From Polytrichum commune (Eukaryota; Streptophyta; Polytrichopsida; Polytrichales; Polytrichaceae): 64,000 nucleotides of DNA. This document shows, one piece after another, positions 33,376 through 44,805 of this stretch (position 1 is the first letter of the stretch; every line of letters starts with the position of its first letter). Position numbers and translations under genes: made by a program. The notes beneath the pieces are model-generated. The model searched no databases and had not been told where the DNA came from. It saw only the letters and a program-made list of their open reading frames with translations. Location: NCBI GenBank assembly GCA_950295325.1, contig OX485804.1:620001-684000 (forward strand). Reading direction: 5' to 3'.

Positions 33376-33939
33376 GTAGCAAGACCTGCTTTTGAAACCT
33401 AAAACAAGAGGCCACACAAGTTTAAAAAAGTTGGTTTCTAAAATGGAGATCATGGGCCAGCCCTAGTCACTAACAGCTCCTCAAAATAGGGCCAATGCCT
33501 TTGCCAACCCCGCCTGAGATGGCTACTTACCTTGCCCCACAAAAGCATTTTTGAAGGCCGCTTGACCACAAAACCCATATTGAGTGCACCTCACCTTAAA
33601 GTTCAATTTATATATCTTCACTTCCTTCACAAATCAAGTAATTGGCTGAAATTTCATCTATCAATAAAACATGTGATGGGTTTGGAAGTAAGAATATCAT
33701 TAACATTCCTAATTAGTAATAATGAGGTCATAACTTTTGTTTCTTACCATTTGAAATGGCCTTTGTTGTTTCTAATTGAACTTCAACTCTTCGGCTAAAT
33801 CACTTTTCGTTTGTGAATTGAGTAGTTCTTTTGAATGTACATGAATAAGTGTGGGAATTTCGACTAATTTGTTTTATAATAATGTAATCAATGCCTTCTC
33901 CTTTCACAAGTATTCATACACATTTAAAGCATCTAAGTG
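33376..33939. other. No gene recognised
   Basis: An 88-codon frame at 33532-33798 starts within AT-rich sequence and shows no recognisable domain. I regard it as chance. Confidence 0.4.
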
Positions 33940-34110
33940 CGATGAAAACCGTAAACCCTAAACTAAATCGTAAACCATAAACCTTTAACCTCCTTAATTA
34001 AGAGCCATAAACCTTAAACTAGACCATACACCATGAACTGTAAACCCTTAACCCTTAATTAAGGGCCCTAGACCCATAACCAAATCCTAAACCCTTAAAC
34101 CCAAAACGCT
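33940..34110. repeat. Degenerate telomere-like repeat (CCCTAAA-type)
   Basis: Many variants of the plant telomere motif occur together: AAACCCTAAACT, CCATAAACCTTTAACC, GTAAACCCTTAACCC and CCTAAACCCTTAAACCC. The register is loose, so it is either a decayed interstitial telomeric tract or a simple AT-rich repeat that drifted towards the same pattern. Confidence 0.5.
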
Positions 34111-35769
34111 TGATTAGTTTGAATTAGCTTAATTGAGCATTAATTGCAATATTATAAAATGAATTAGTACGAGTTTCCACAAGTATTTATACACTCAAAA
34201 GAATCAGGCAAAGGCAATTCACAAACGACAAGTGAATCAATCTACGTTCAATTTTAAAATGACAATGGCCCTTTCAAATGGCAAAAGTCACAAAAAATAG
34301 AAGATAATTGCTAATGAAAATTTCTATTCATTTTCATGCTTTCCAAGCTCATTACATGCCTCACTAATGTGTGCCATTTTGGGAATGAAATCCCATCAAT
34401 TGCTTGTATGCTAAGTGAAAGTGAATGCATGTATATATTTGGTCTTGAAGAGTGATGCATTTGAAATGGAATTCTACCTAATGAAATCTACATTGTCACT
34501 AGAATTTGGTGAGGGAACTTCCTACATGGAAACTAACCTTTAGTATGGCAAAGTGAAGGTACATTCATACTTGTGTGTAAGTTAGTGCGGGTAAGTTATA
34601 CCATGTCAATAGAATTATCATGATTAGGCAGTTGCCAGAATTTCATGTTCAAGCGCAATGACATACTTGATATTATTCCTTCACTGGCTCAATTGCTTAT
34701 AGATTGAACATCTTAATTTTTTTCTTCTAAATGTGATTTTTCCTACATCTGCTGCACATATAAATTCAACTTATGAACATATATATATATAGTTCAATTC
34801 CTCAAAAAATCATTCTTGGAGAAATAGCTTCAGACTCATGAAATGATCCTTCAATCTTACATAATCTCATATAATGGTTAAAACTTTAAACACATGTACA
34901 GATGACGATTTGAAATTTCATACCACTTGCAGGCTTTCATAAATAGTGTCACTCCTATACAATGTAACCTCCCTAATATCATGCCCGTGGCAACCAAAGT
35001 GCACTGATATTAAAAAGGTTTGTAGTGTTAATATGGATGCATGATAATAGAGAATTAGTGTAGCGTGTGACATATGGAATAACGCAAATTCAACATTGCA
35101 ATAATGACAATGATGACAATGTGATGTGTGTGAGGGTGTAATTTGAATTCTTTGGTGGACAATTTTAATGTCAAAACCCATGATATATGGGAGGGAAATG
35201 TGACAACAATGAGGGAGATGTAAACTGAGCACATCCGTTCCCTAGGGTTTCGGGATTTAAGAGAGGAAGTAACATCACAAAGGGTGACATTATGGTGGTT
35301 AGGGTGTACTTACCCATTGACTTGCCAAAAGGAGGAAAGCTAATAGAAGCCTACAGACCCCCGACGAAGATTGTACACATGAACCGAATTTTGTTGACCA
35401 TTGTTGGACTATTAGAACTATCCATAAAGTTTCTCAAAGGGGGACAAAACCATGGATCTGATCCTTCTGTGAGGAATCTTTCTATTAAGAGCTCGTTAGT
35501 TCATAGTACATTGGAGCCTATTTTGAAAGTTGGGTGACACTTTTGGGACATCTTTTTTCCACCCCTCAAACTTTGAGAGAATTTTAGGATCTAAAATAAG
35601 GTATGTACATACCTTGTCTCGATTTGCCTTATCGTTCCAAAGTTAATACAGATATGTTGCTCCTTAGAATGTCCAAAAGGCTCATTTCATCTTTCAACAC
35701 ATATTTCCACAATGCTTCAAAACACTATCTAAAACTGTTGATCATTCATCAATGTACAAAGATAATTTT
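34111..35769. other. No gene recognised
   Basis: AT-rich intergenic DNA. The frame 35292-35537 (81 codons) has no recognised domain and no duplicated counterpart. An (AT)n run is seen at 34781-34792. Confidence 0.4.
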
Positions 35770-37000
35770 AGTTTCAATGACATCTACCTCACCACCATAG
35801 ATATACAACTATCACCTCTTACTACATACCAAGAATTGTCCCATGGATGATCACCCCTTGGGGACATCTTCCACATCCTCGCCGGCATAATACATGTTCG
35901 TATAATATAAGTTCTACACTATCTTCAACCAATTCATCTCAAGTATGTTGAACTTAGTTTATTACTAAAAGAAAAAAGAAAAGTCTTATTACCTAGAACC
36001 AGAAAGCTTTAACATTTTATGTTTCAAATTTTTACACACTACCATTAGAATACACTTCTCACTCCACATACAACGTAAGATGTAAATACTCCCATACTTG
36101 TACAAAGTTATTATTGTGTAGGAAGACCAAATAGAAAAACTCAAGTGGTGGTGAAGTAGATGTCATTCAAATTGGAATTTACTATGTCAAGTGTTTTCCA
36201 ATGTCAATGACATCTCCTTAAATCAAATGGTGTACACCTCTCACCTCCCACTACATAGTAATAATATATTTAGGGGTGACCACTAGTGGTAGGCATCAAT
36301 CACATTTTAGCAAAATTTATATATGCCCATGGAATAAAAACTCTACACTTTACTTCACCTAACTATATTCAAGTATGTCAAATCCAACATATCACCATAG
36401 GGAGTACAATTCTCATTACCTAGTTCAAAAAAGCTCCAACATCAAATAAGCCTAAAATCCTTGTACCCAACTTAACCCAAATTAATTTTCAAATTCCATG
36501 ATATCTCTAGCACTCCCAAGTGAATTCAAGCGATGGTGAAGTAAACATAGTTCGTGCCAAGAATGAAGTTGGGCCTTGGAGAGCCACAATAATTAAAAAA
36601 ACAATCGTTATTGGAAAATTCTCTCATTTTGAATCAAATTGGAATTTAGTATGTCACGTAAAATCCAATTTACCTGACATCGTTGTCACTATCATTGCTA
36701 TACATGTTGCAACCCCCACTACATAGTGATAAGTCTTCCATGGGTGATCGCCCGTGAGACATATCTCATACTTCTTTGCAAGTGATAGAGTTTGAACATA
36801 AGAGAAAACCTTTACATATCTCTTCACTTGGTTCACCTTGAGAAGGTCAAAAAAAATTTCACTCAACTTTATACAAAATAAACTAAAACTGCCATGTAGC
36901 TACATAATGTTATTAATATATAATAATCACCATAGACATGTGAGTGCGATGACAATACATATGGATGAATAACCTACACATATGGGTGAATAACCTAAGT
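35770..37000. repeat. Degenerate tandem repeat, about 430-bp period, three units
   Basis: Blocks starting near 35770, 36200 and 36665 share, in order, TGACATC, a CACTACATA motif, CATGG with GATGATCACC or a variant, TCTACACT, TTCAAGTATGT and TTACCTAG. Unit 3 is the most diverged. No open frame is conserved. Confidence 0.5.
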
Positions 37001-37212
37001 TAAATTACAATATCATATATAACATGATATTCAATATTTTGAGAGAGTGGGATTCTCTCAAAATAATATTGGTCATTTGGACACATATGGATGAATAACC
37101 TACACATATGGGTGAATAACCTAAGTTAAATTACAATATCATATATAACATGATATTCAATATTTTGAGAGAGTGGGATTCTTTCAAAATAATATTGGTC
37201 ATTTGGACACTT
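36961..37212. repeat. Two nearly perfect 126-bp tandem copies
   Basis: The segment from ATGGATGAATAACC to ACACAT repeats at 37087 with almost no differences (for example TTCTCTCA versus TTCTTTCA). Each unit also has two internal GGATGAATAACC/GGGTGAATAACC copies and a TCATATATAACATGATA quasi-palindrome. It is a recent duplication. Confidence 0.9.
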
Positions 37213-37624
37213 AAAAGTCATGTTAGGTTGATAAATACTAGATTATACTTTACACGTGTAGTTTCCATTAAAATGAGAGTATGTTAAGCTTGGAAATCGA
37301 CTCATTTAGGTTGAGTCGACCTAAATGAGGACAATATTTTGTCAACAATTCTAACCATTCTACTCAAAAAGTCAAGGAGGTGGGCCCACAAGCACAAAGG
37401 GGGGGTCAGTTCTAGGCATGAAGGGGGTCGGTACCCGGGATGCAAGGTGACGGTTTTGCAACTGAACCTGGTGGGATCATGGAGGTGGCTTTGTGCAGGG
37501 TTCCTAGTTGGGCTTTGATTTAGCTTGGGTCTAGTACCCAACTATGTTGTGTTGGTTCTAGGCAACGAAAGTGGGGGTCCTCATCATACGATGGCTCTTG
37601 ATTCTTGAAGTAACAGATCTTTGC

Positions 37625-38560
37625 GAGTTTCCAACATTTTTTCCCTCCATTAAACAAGTACCGTTCTTGAAGATCAACAAACACTTCAGGGAAAACTCAA
37701 GGAATTGGACAGAAGCGTAGGCTCTTCAGGGAAACAGTTTCCTTGCAAGATGGTACTTGCTGTGCGAGCTAAAATGCATATTCAAGAGTTGCACACTTGA
37801 AGGCCTGGGCATGTGTGGTGCTATAGTGTTGGCCCGGAGTTGGCGAATGAAGCAGGTCAGCTGCAATGGATTTTAAAGCTTTCATCAGCTATGAATCAGG
37901 TGGAACCAGTGTTATGAGAAAGAAAATGACAAGGGCACCCCCTGTGGAGTTAAATAGAAAGAAATGCACATACCTTGACGACAATGACAATTTCCCTGTG
38001 ATCAGAACCACTTCTGGCACCCGGCCTCTGTTGCAATATTCTCCTGTTGTCACAGGGACTTAGAGAAGGAGCAGCAGTCTTTCATTGCGATGGAGGTTGG
38101 CGATCATGGAGATGAGCTTGCATTGATCAATCATGAAAAGGAGATCTGTAGATTTTCCTGAGATACCAGGGGGCCTCATTCTGCAACGTAGAGCTTGACA
38201 TGGACTGGGGTTACATATGCATGACCTAGGGATTGTACGTACATTGCAACCTGGAGATGCTGAATGTGGTAACTGGTAACGAATGAAGCTCTATGTCCCA
38301 TAACTCTCAGGCGAATTTGATTGATTTCTGGGTTGTCAGAAGTTTGATCAGCTCTTTTGGGCATTTTTCTGTTCCTTAATCCACTTGATGAATGACTTGC
38401 TTATCCTACGGCAAGTTTTTGGTCCGCTAATTTTTGGGCGAATTTATCCTCTGGAAAATTTGGGCCTCAATTGTGGAGCAACATTCAAACCCTTCATAGA
38501 GGCCCATGATTGCGTCCAATTTGGACGAGGCTTGAGATTTACGAATATGTGAGTCCAGAG
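37625..38560 (+). pseudogene. Decayed kinase pseudogene, duplicated copy 2
   Basis: It matches the pseudogene at 31030-31975 piece by piece and shares its stops and frame shifts, so the gene was already dead when the segment was duplicated. Small private differences, such as CCGGCCTCTG versus CCGGATTCTA around 38025, arose afterwards. Confidence 0.7.
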
Positions 38561-38713
38561 CCCCGTGCAATGTTTGCAATTGTTACCATTAGTTAATTAT
38601 CTGCTTGGGAACTGGAATTTGCAGGGTGAAGCTAATCATTTGTGAAGTAGAAAGTTGAATTGTCCAGTACTTGAATATGTAGATTGATATTCTTGGAGGC
38701 TTTTGGCACAAGT

Positions 38714-39084
38714 ACTCCACTTAATATGACATTTAGTGTCACATGGTATTCAATGCCACTATGGCAACATTTTGGATGACACCTCCTATGAATAAGTTCA
38801 CAAATATTGTCATGGATGATGGATGAGCTCATCCATTGGCCAATACCCTACCTTCTCTTGTCACGAACTTGTGATGAAGTACTGTCATGGATTATTGTAA
38901 CTTGGATGAAATGAGTGACAAAAATTGCAACAGTGTAAATCTAATATCCCCCAAAACATTTACAAGGGATGACAAATAATGTGGGGTTAGCATTTAGTGT
39001 TGGTGATACTATAAGGTGGTTTACAATTAGATTTTGAGCAAGACAATTAGAATGGATGACCCTAAACATCATATTTAGTGTAGT
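38714..39084. mobile_element. MITE, TTTAGTGTCA family, copy 2
   Basis: Same ends and interior as 32130-32499, carried along by the segmental duplication. The left end has a small change (CTCCACTTAATATGACATT). Confidence 0.65.
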
Positions 39085-39955
39085 TCATACACGTTAACAA
39101 GAGAGTCAGTGCAACAGCCCCACCTTGAGTATTTAATGTGTAAGTGGACCAATGAAGAGGGAGAATCAGCTGCTAGTTGCAAATGAACCAGTCGAGTTTA
39201 AGAAATAACTGGGTGAAGTTCGAGACTTCAAGAATTTACCAATCGTTTTCAAGTAATCTATGGAATATACTTCAAAATAATAAAGAGTAACCAAACAAAT
39301 CACAACATGTAACCTGTTTCGACAAGTTGGAAAACGTAGGAATTTGACCGGTTATGCCCAAAAGTCCCCCGGGACACTGAAGTGGACACCTGGTGAGCAA
39401 GCCCATCGCTCCCTTAAATTTCACTGGGTGCTCTGTGTGGTCTAGTAAATCAATTGAATAGTTGCAGGCAACTTCATTACCTGGAAATCACTGAGATATG
39501 TAGGCAGCCCCATGAACAATATGCCTGCCTTCCATCCCATGTCTGTAAGGTAGATGGGTCTTCAGTGGCTTGTTTTCTTAATTGGACTTCTATATTTGAT
39601 TGGGATGTGGTTCGGTGAGGATCAAAGAGCAAACATCATAAAGACACATGTTTAATGTAGAGTGAACTATGTCTTCCAATATGAGTAAGTGTTCTACATG
39701 CAATAGTGAACGTAAGTGGGAGGATCTATGTATCCAATTGAGAAATTTACAAACATGCATTTTTTATAACCATAACTAAATCAGGGGAGGTCCAATTTCC
39801 ATTTTGGTTTTTGTAGATGTTCAATCGTGGATTTGCTAATGCAACACGAGTTTTGTTGTGTAAATTTGAGTGGTAGAAGTTGGAGAACATGAAAAGTGAG
39901 CCAAATACCACCCACATACCTTACCCCCTTTGTACGAAACTTGCCTTTAAGACAC

Positions 39956-41430
39956 TTCTTCGTGGTTATAACTAATTCAAATGTGAAGGTTGAAGGTTTA
40001 TTGGTAGATCCAAGGCAAGTGTGCACAAATTGATGGGTTACTACTAACAGGGAAGCCGAGTTGAGGTTGATGAATGTTTTTTTATTAATCGTTTACATCC
40101 AAAGGTTTGTCAACTTAATAGAGTTCTTCTTTTAGTTAGACTTGTGACAATGACAAGAGAAATTCGAGACATATGATGGTTTTGTGACACATATGATGTG
40201 CTATGCATATGTATATCACGTCTTATATTATTCCTTGGGGAATAGTATAACTGATAAGTATGGTCAAGATGTCAAACTTGGTTGCCAAATAACTTATATG
40301 TTAGTGTGATTAACTTATGGACAAGTTGGCAATTGTAGTGATGGTTTAACAACTGATGTTCTTTTGGTATTGTTTCATCCAACTAATTATGTGCCCATAA
40401 TAGTTTCAAGAGCAAATTTCCTAACCACTTTGTGTTCACACTTGGATGTTACTTGTTCTTGTTATTTTTGGTCCACTATATTTAATGTGGATGTTATCTA
40501 GAGTTGATATATATATATATATACAAGTGCTCTTTAGAATGCATTGAAAGAAATCTAGTTAACTATAGTTATTTTGGCACTTCTTGATTATTTATTTGAA
40601 AGATTTTGGGTGATAAATGAGTAGCTTCAATCCTTGACCCGTATTTGAGAAGAAGGTGCACAAAATCCAAGAAAGGTTTGGTATAGTGAATAGCTATGGA
40701 TTAGCATGAGCAAAGTAATTAGCTACAATTGTAGTCTTTAATAGCAAAGGACAGAGCCTCACGGTTGTACCGTTTTCTTGTTACTTTATGTTGTTTAAAA
40801 CTGTTCTAAATGTCAAATATGAGGAAAACAAGGTTTTTGTGATGGCTTCACATTCCATGCTTAAATCAAGGCTTACAAAATTTATAATGGTCATAGATTT
40901 GTGTTTTTAACCCCCCCCCCCCGGCCCCACCCCATTCAAGAAAATTACCAATCGTTTCAGAGAATTTTAGAGAATATTTTATGATCTAATAAAGAAAAAT
41001 CAAAAGATGTCAACATGCAACTGCTTACAACATGTCCAAATGGTTAGACTTGGAAACACTAAGATCTTGACCAATTATGCCAAAAATCTCCCCAACATTG
41101 TAGAAATACATACATTGATATTGGAACTTCTAACAAACCTCTCGCGTGTTTGTCACCAACTTCCACACTAACACGTATCACTCAAAACATTTCTAGACCA
41201 AGTAGATTTTTGGTTCAAGCTCAACCACCCGACCATAGGAGAGAGACAAAAAGATCCTCTCTCCTCCCCCGAGCTTCTTTTTATGCCCAAGCATTACTTT
41301 TACCTTTCATCTTTACATATAGTAAAAGTATTCTTTTCATAGCTCTATCCTTTAGTTCTACTATGAATCTTCTATCTTTGGTTCTTCTAGAACCTTCTTC
41401 CATCTCTTCATCTCAATCCCATTCCTCCAA
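39956..41430. other. AT-rich intergenic region, no gene recognised
   Basis: Contains an (AT)n run near 40507-40522 and a C-rich homopolymer at 40909-40930. The frame at 41150-41434 is serine- and leucine-rich and lies beside the palindrome array; I see no domain in it. Confidence 0.4.
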
Positions 41431-41790
41431 TTGAAATTGTCTAATTCCAATTAGATTCATTCATCCTTCTTTCTAGTTGGAAGGTCTAATTCCAACTAAA
41501 TTCACCCATCCCTCCTTCTAGTTGGAACTATCTAATTCCAATTAGATCTAACTATTCATTAAGAGTTGTCTAACTCTTATGAATAACATTCATCTTTCCA
41601 ATTATAGAGTGGTCGAACTCCAATGCACCTCATCGAGAGTTGTCTAACTCTAGTGCACATGTTCTCAATATGGAATGGTCTAATTCCAATGCACTATATG
41701 CGGAGTTGTCTGACCCCAGTGCACATGTTGTCAATCTGGAGTTGTCTAACTCCAATCCATCCATCTTCAACTAGGAGTTGTCTAGCTCCC
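41431..41790. repeat. Array of ten short palindromes with a GTCT centre
   Basis: Ten quasi-palindromes follow one another about every 30-45 bp, each a stem around a GTCT or GGTCTAA-like centre. Examples are 41475-41497 (AGTTGGAA...TTCCAACT), 41560-41579 (TAAGAGTT-GTCT-AACTCTTA), 41636-41651 (AGAGTT-GTCT-AACTCT), 41671-41688 (TGGAAT...ATTCCA) and 41737-41754 (TGGAGTT-GTCT-AACTCCA). Several stems differ from each other in sequence yet stay complementary; three (41607, 41702, 41774) are imperfect. The later units also share TGCACATGTT between palindromes. Function unknown. Confidence 0.85.
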
Positions 41791-42235
41791 ATTATCCTCT
41801 GCTTACACACTGGCACATGTGGTTAGAATTTCATTCATCCATCAATATTAATGACACTACCGTCGATGACTAGATGTCCATAAACTTAGCCTCGTCGTTG
41901 AGGACGCCTTGTCGTTGAGGACGCCTCATCATCGTAGGATGACAACTAGGTATAGTTACCTTATAGAACTTTATCATTTTTAATCTTATTAGAGATTAAA
42001 AATGACCTACTTGCATTTGTGCACACCAATTGCCATGCAAATGTTTTTGAGTAAGAATCACATGACACAAAACTCAAAAAAATTGCACGTCACATGACAC
42101 CCCTTAAAAACAAACATTGTGCCTACTAAAAAAGAAGGAGAATCAAGTAATAATCACATGATTAAGATGATCCACTTCAAGGTCTATGTTCTAGTGAGGG
42201 ATATTTTAATTTAGGCTTCATGTGCACCAGTGTCA

Positions 42236-42850
42236 TCTATGAGCAACCAGCAAGCCAAACATATTATATTACAATTTGAAGAGAGGATTCTTGGAGCAAG
42301 AGATTTTTTTGAGACAAGGACACCAAATATGATATTTAGTGTTTGATTATATTTAATTTTGTTATTACTCTACCCTGCTCAACACTACTTTTCAATTCCT
42401 TGATAATTAGTGTGAGAAGATATGCTATAAGATATGCTCGAATTCTCCTTTTATCAATGCTATTTTTTTCTTTCGTATCCTTACTAACACTAGATTCAAA
42501 CATGTAACTTCCACATATTACCATAGTTGATATTTAGTATTTGTTACTTACTTTCATAGGGTTATTGACATTTAGTGTATGCATTTGTATTAAGTATATC
42601 CAACACTAAATGTCAAATTTAGTGTAGTTCTACATCTTTGCCTACATAATTTTGGAAGCGAGGTTCTCAAAGGTCAACAAACACTTCAAAAAAATACTCG
42701 ACAAACTTGCAGTGAACAACAACCCAACTATTGTAGCCGATACAATGATCAAATGCCTTGCAAATTACCAGTCATGGACAATATAAAATTCACATGTGCA
42801 AGTGGGAGGACTGAATGGGCATACTTGGGCATGTCTACTATATTGATGTG
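42236..42850 (+). pseudogene. Kinase pseudogene fragment split by a MITE
   Basis: The left piece (42236-42310) matches the DNA encoding EQAKHMVQSEGRILG of the tandem-kinase gene (26076 onward), for example GAGAGGATTCTTGGAG. After the inserted element, the right piece (42645-42850) matches GAGGTTCTCGAAGATCAACA, the LANYLLDN-like stretch and the GGGTG of MWVTE. Only the linker between helical domain and kinase is preserved; no kinase core was found. Confidence 0.7.
42320..42625. mobile_element. MITE, TTTAGTGT family, inserted in kinase pseudogene (306 bp)
   Basis: The ends are an inverted repeat: ACACCAAATATGATATTTAG on the left and, read inward from the right, ACACTAAATTTGACATTTAG. Compared with the intact kinase DNA, where GAGTCGAG is followed directly by TTCTACATTTG, the element plus a base or two at each end is extra. 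This makes insertion into the gene remnant clear. It has no coding capacity. Confidence 0.7.
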
Positions 42851-43179
42851 GGTGTTGGAAATGTAAGGAACTTTCCTTTGGCAATTTAGCAACACTCTGG
42901 CAATCAAGGGGTTGGCATTATTGAAAATAGAGCATGTTCATGGGCACATTGAAATTAAAGCATGTCATGGTGCAAAGTGCCCACAAGTTTGTACTTAGGT
43001 GTCGTTCACCAACATCTAACGGTGGGTTTATGTGATCATCCTAGGTCAAAGAAACTCCAAAATCAAGCAATCCTATCGGTTGAGAGTAAAATTTTGCACC
43101 TAAAGAGTTTACAATGAGACACGAGTCCAAAGCATGAGAAACCATAGTTGTGCTAATGCAACACCAATAATATCATGTC

Positions 43180-43360
43180 AACAGTAGCAGTACTAGTAGT
43201 TGCAGTAGCAGTATTAGTAGTTGCAGCAGTTAGCAGTAGTTGCAGCAGTAGCAGTAGCAGTAGTAGCAGCAATAGTAGCAGTAGTAGCAGTAGCAGTAGC
43301 AGTAGAAGCAGTAGCAGCAGTAGTAGCAGTAGCAGTTGCAAACGCAAACGCAAACGCAGT
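43180..43360. repeat. (AGC/AGT)n trinucleotide repeat
   Basis: A long interrupted tract of GCAGTA/GCAGCA triplets, followed by CAAACG repeats at 43338-43355. Open frames through it are homopolymeric artefacts (poly-Ser, poly-Leu). A short echo (TTAGCAGTTAGCAGTAGCAG) follows near 43375-43395. Confidence 0.95.
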
Positions 43361-43461
43361 AGCAGTAGTGTATGTTAGCAGTTAGCAGTAGCAGTAGTTT
43401 CATGTATTCAACAAGTAGTTTGAACATCAATGATATAAACTAAAGAGATTTTTCCATGCAG

Positions 43462-43761
43462 GTTTTGCAGGATGCCATGACAGTTTTGGGGAATGTTGCA
43501 GCAACAGCAGCAAATATTGCGTCGTTGGATTCCAGCAGTGGTCCTAGCCCAACTAATAGTGGGATTGAAGTACCTTCAAAAACCAAGGTAGATCGGGCCA
43601 CACAAAACAAACCAGGAGGTAGTAAAGTAGGAGATAGTCGGACATCTCCAAGAAAGAAAGGTTCACAACCTGCTCAAAGTACAGCAATTGTGAAGGAAGT
43701 GAGAGAGAATGATTCCTCAGCACAACCTATGATGACAACACGGTTAGCTAAACCCAATTGA
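43462..43761 (+). other. Possible terminal exon, protein unknown
   Basis: A frame of about 100 codons follows an acceptor-like TTTTTCCATGCAG (ending 43461) and ends at a stop at 43761. The product would be Ser/Thr/Lys-rich and look disordered (for example SSGPSPTNSGIEVPSKTK, TSPRKKGSQPAQS). No upstream exon could be linked. It may be the last exon of a gene, a gene fragment or chance. Confidence 0.25.
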
Positions 43762-44339
43762 AACTAATATGTGATTTGGGTGGAACATGCAGTGGAAGAG
43801 GTGTGCAAGTGTGGATGTAATGGATCCGAATTTTTGGGTTGGTTGCTCAAGGAAGAATTGCAGGTTGTCCAGGTGATATATGCAATGAAGAAGAGATTCT
43901 AGAGGGGTGTTTTAGTATCTTGATACACAAAGTGTGGGTACAAGATGTTAGGCTATAGTATTCACAGCGTTGGGGGGATCCTCCACAAGTACGCATGAAG
44001 GATGCTAAGTAAGCACCAATTTTATGGAGAAAAGAAAATTTGAATCTTCATAGTGAAATTGCCAAATTTTTGTAAAAGAGCGGGAAACTCATTTTAGAAT
44101 ACAGTTTCTATGTTTTGACTCTATTTGTATTAAAATATTATCCATATACATGTTTTCTATCTACATTGACTCAAATAATTCTATGCACATAGAGTCCACA
44201 TTCACTGTTTTTGTACCATATGTGATTTATGTGTATGCATATCTATGATCTCAGTAGTCTTAAAGTCCTCCTTATAATATGTTTTTATTACCTTTAGTCC
44301 AAAAAATCACTTAAATGTAGGTCTTTTTTATTTTATTAA

Positions 44340-44805
44340 TTATAAATTGACTATAATCAGTCAATTAATGGTGTTATACTAGTCAATAAATACAATGACA
44401 TTATGATTAAAACCCTAATGAACTAACTGGTTTATTTTACTAAACAAAATTCATGTGAAGATGATTGTAATCAATAAGTATATATTATGTAGTCAATAAC
44501 ACCATCAAAATTCATGATTATTAGACTAGCACTAGTCTAGTATGTCAAAATTCTTCAAGTTAAGATGCATCATCTTGGATGTTCTTATGACTATCCAAAG
44601 TCAAATAGACATGTGTCGTTTTGACTCAAGATAGTCTAATGTACATATGCTTTATTGACTAGTGAAAGTCTATTATGCATGTTGGAGGTACAATCAAATA
44701 TACAAACGTCCATTTAGTCAAATGAACACTATGATATATTGACTAAGACATATTTGACTAGTGACTATTTGACCGCTCCACATTGACTAGGCAGTCAAAA
44801 AATAC
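44340..44805. promoter_or_regulatory. Dense cluster of TTGAC/GTCAA motifs
   Basis: At least 13 TTGAC or GTCAA cores occur within about 470 bp on both strands, for example AAATTGACT, TTTGACTAGTGACTATTTGACC and CATTGACTAGGCAGTCAA. TTGAC followed by C or T is the W-box bound by plant WRKY factors. No adjacent gene is recognised, so the regulatory label is a possibility only; repeated motifs near the end of an unrecognised transposon would look the same. Confidence 0.25.

Larger units (their letters stand above)
37341..39955. repeat. 2.6-kb segmental duplication, copy 2
   Basis: It is the partner of 30761-33375; similarity begins at CAATTCTARCCATTCTACTC and ends after the TTACCCCCTTTGTACGA stretch. 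It contains the second copies of the kinase pseudogene and the MITE. Confidence 0.85.

Noticed and set aside
36961-37212. A CRISPR-like or other regulatory array
   Set aside because: There are only two adjacent 126-bp copies without spacers; it is a simple tandem duplication in a plant genome.
30761-39955. The two 2.6-kb copies as LTRs of one retrotransposon
   Set aside because: They hold a kinase pseudogene and a MITE, lack TG/CA ends and enclose no retrotransposon genes.
41150-41434. A secreted or membrane protein of 94 codons
   Set aside because: The hydrophobic stretch is short of context, there is no upstream gene structure, and the frame runs into the palindrome array.
43153-43430. 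Poly-Ser and poly-Leu frames
   Set aside because: They are translations of the AGC/AGT microsatellite in several frames.
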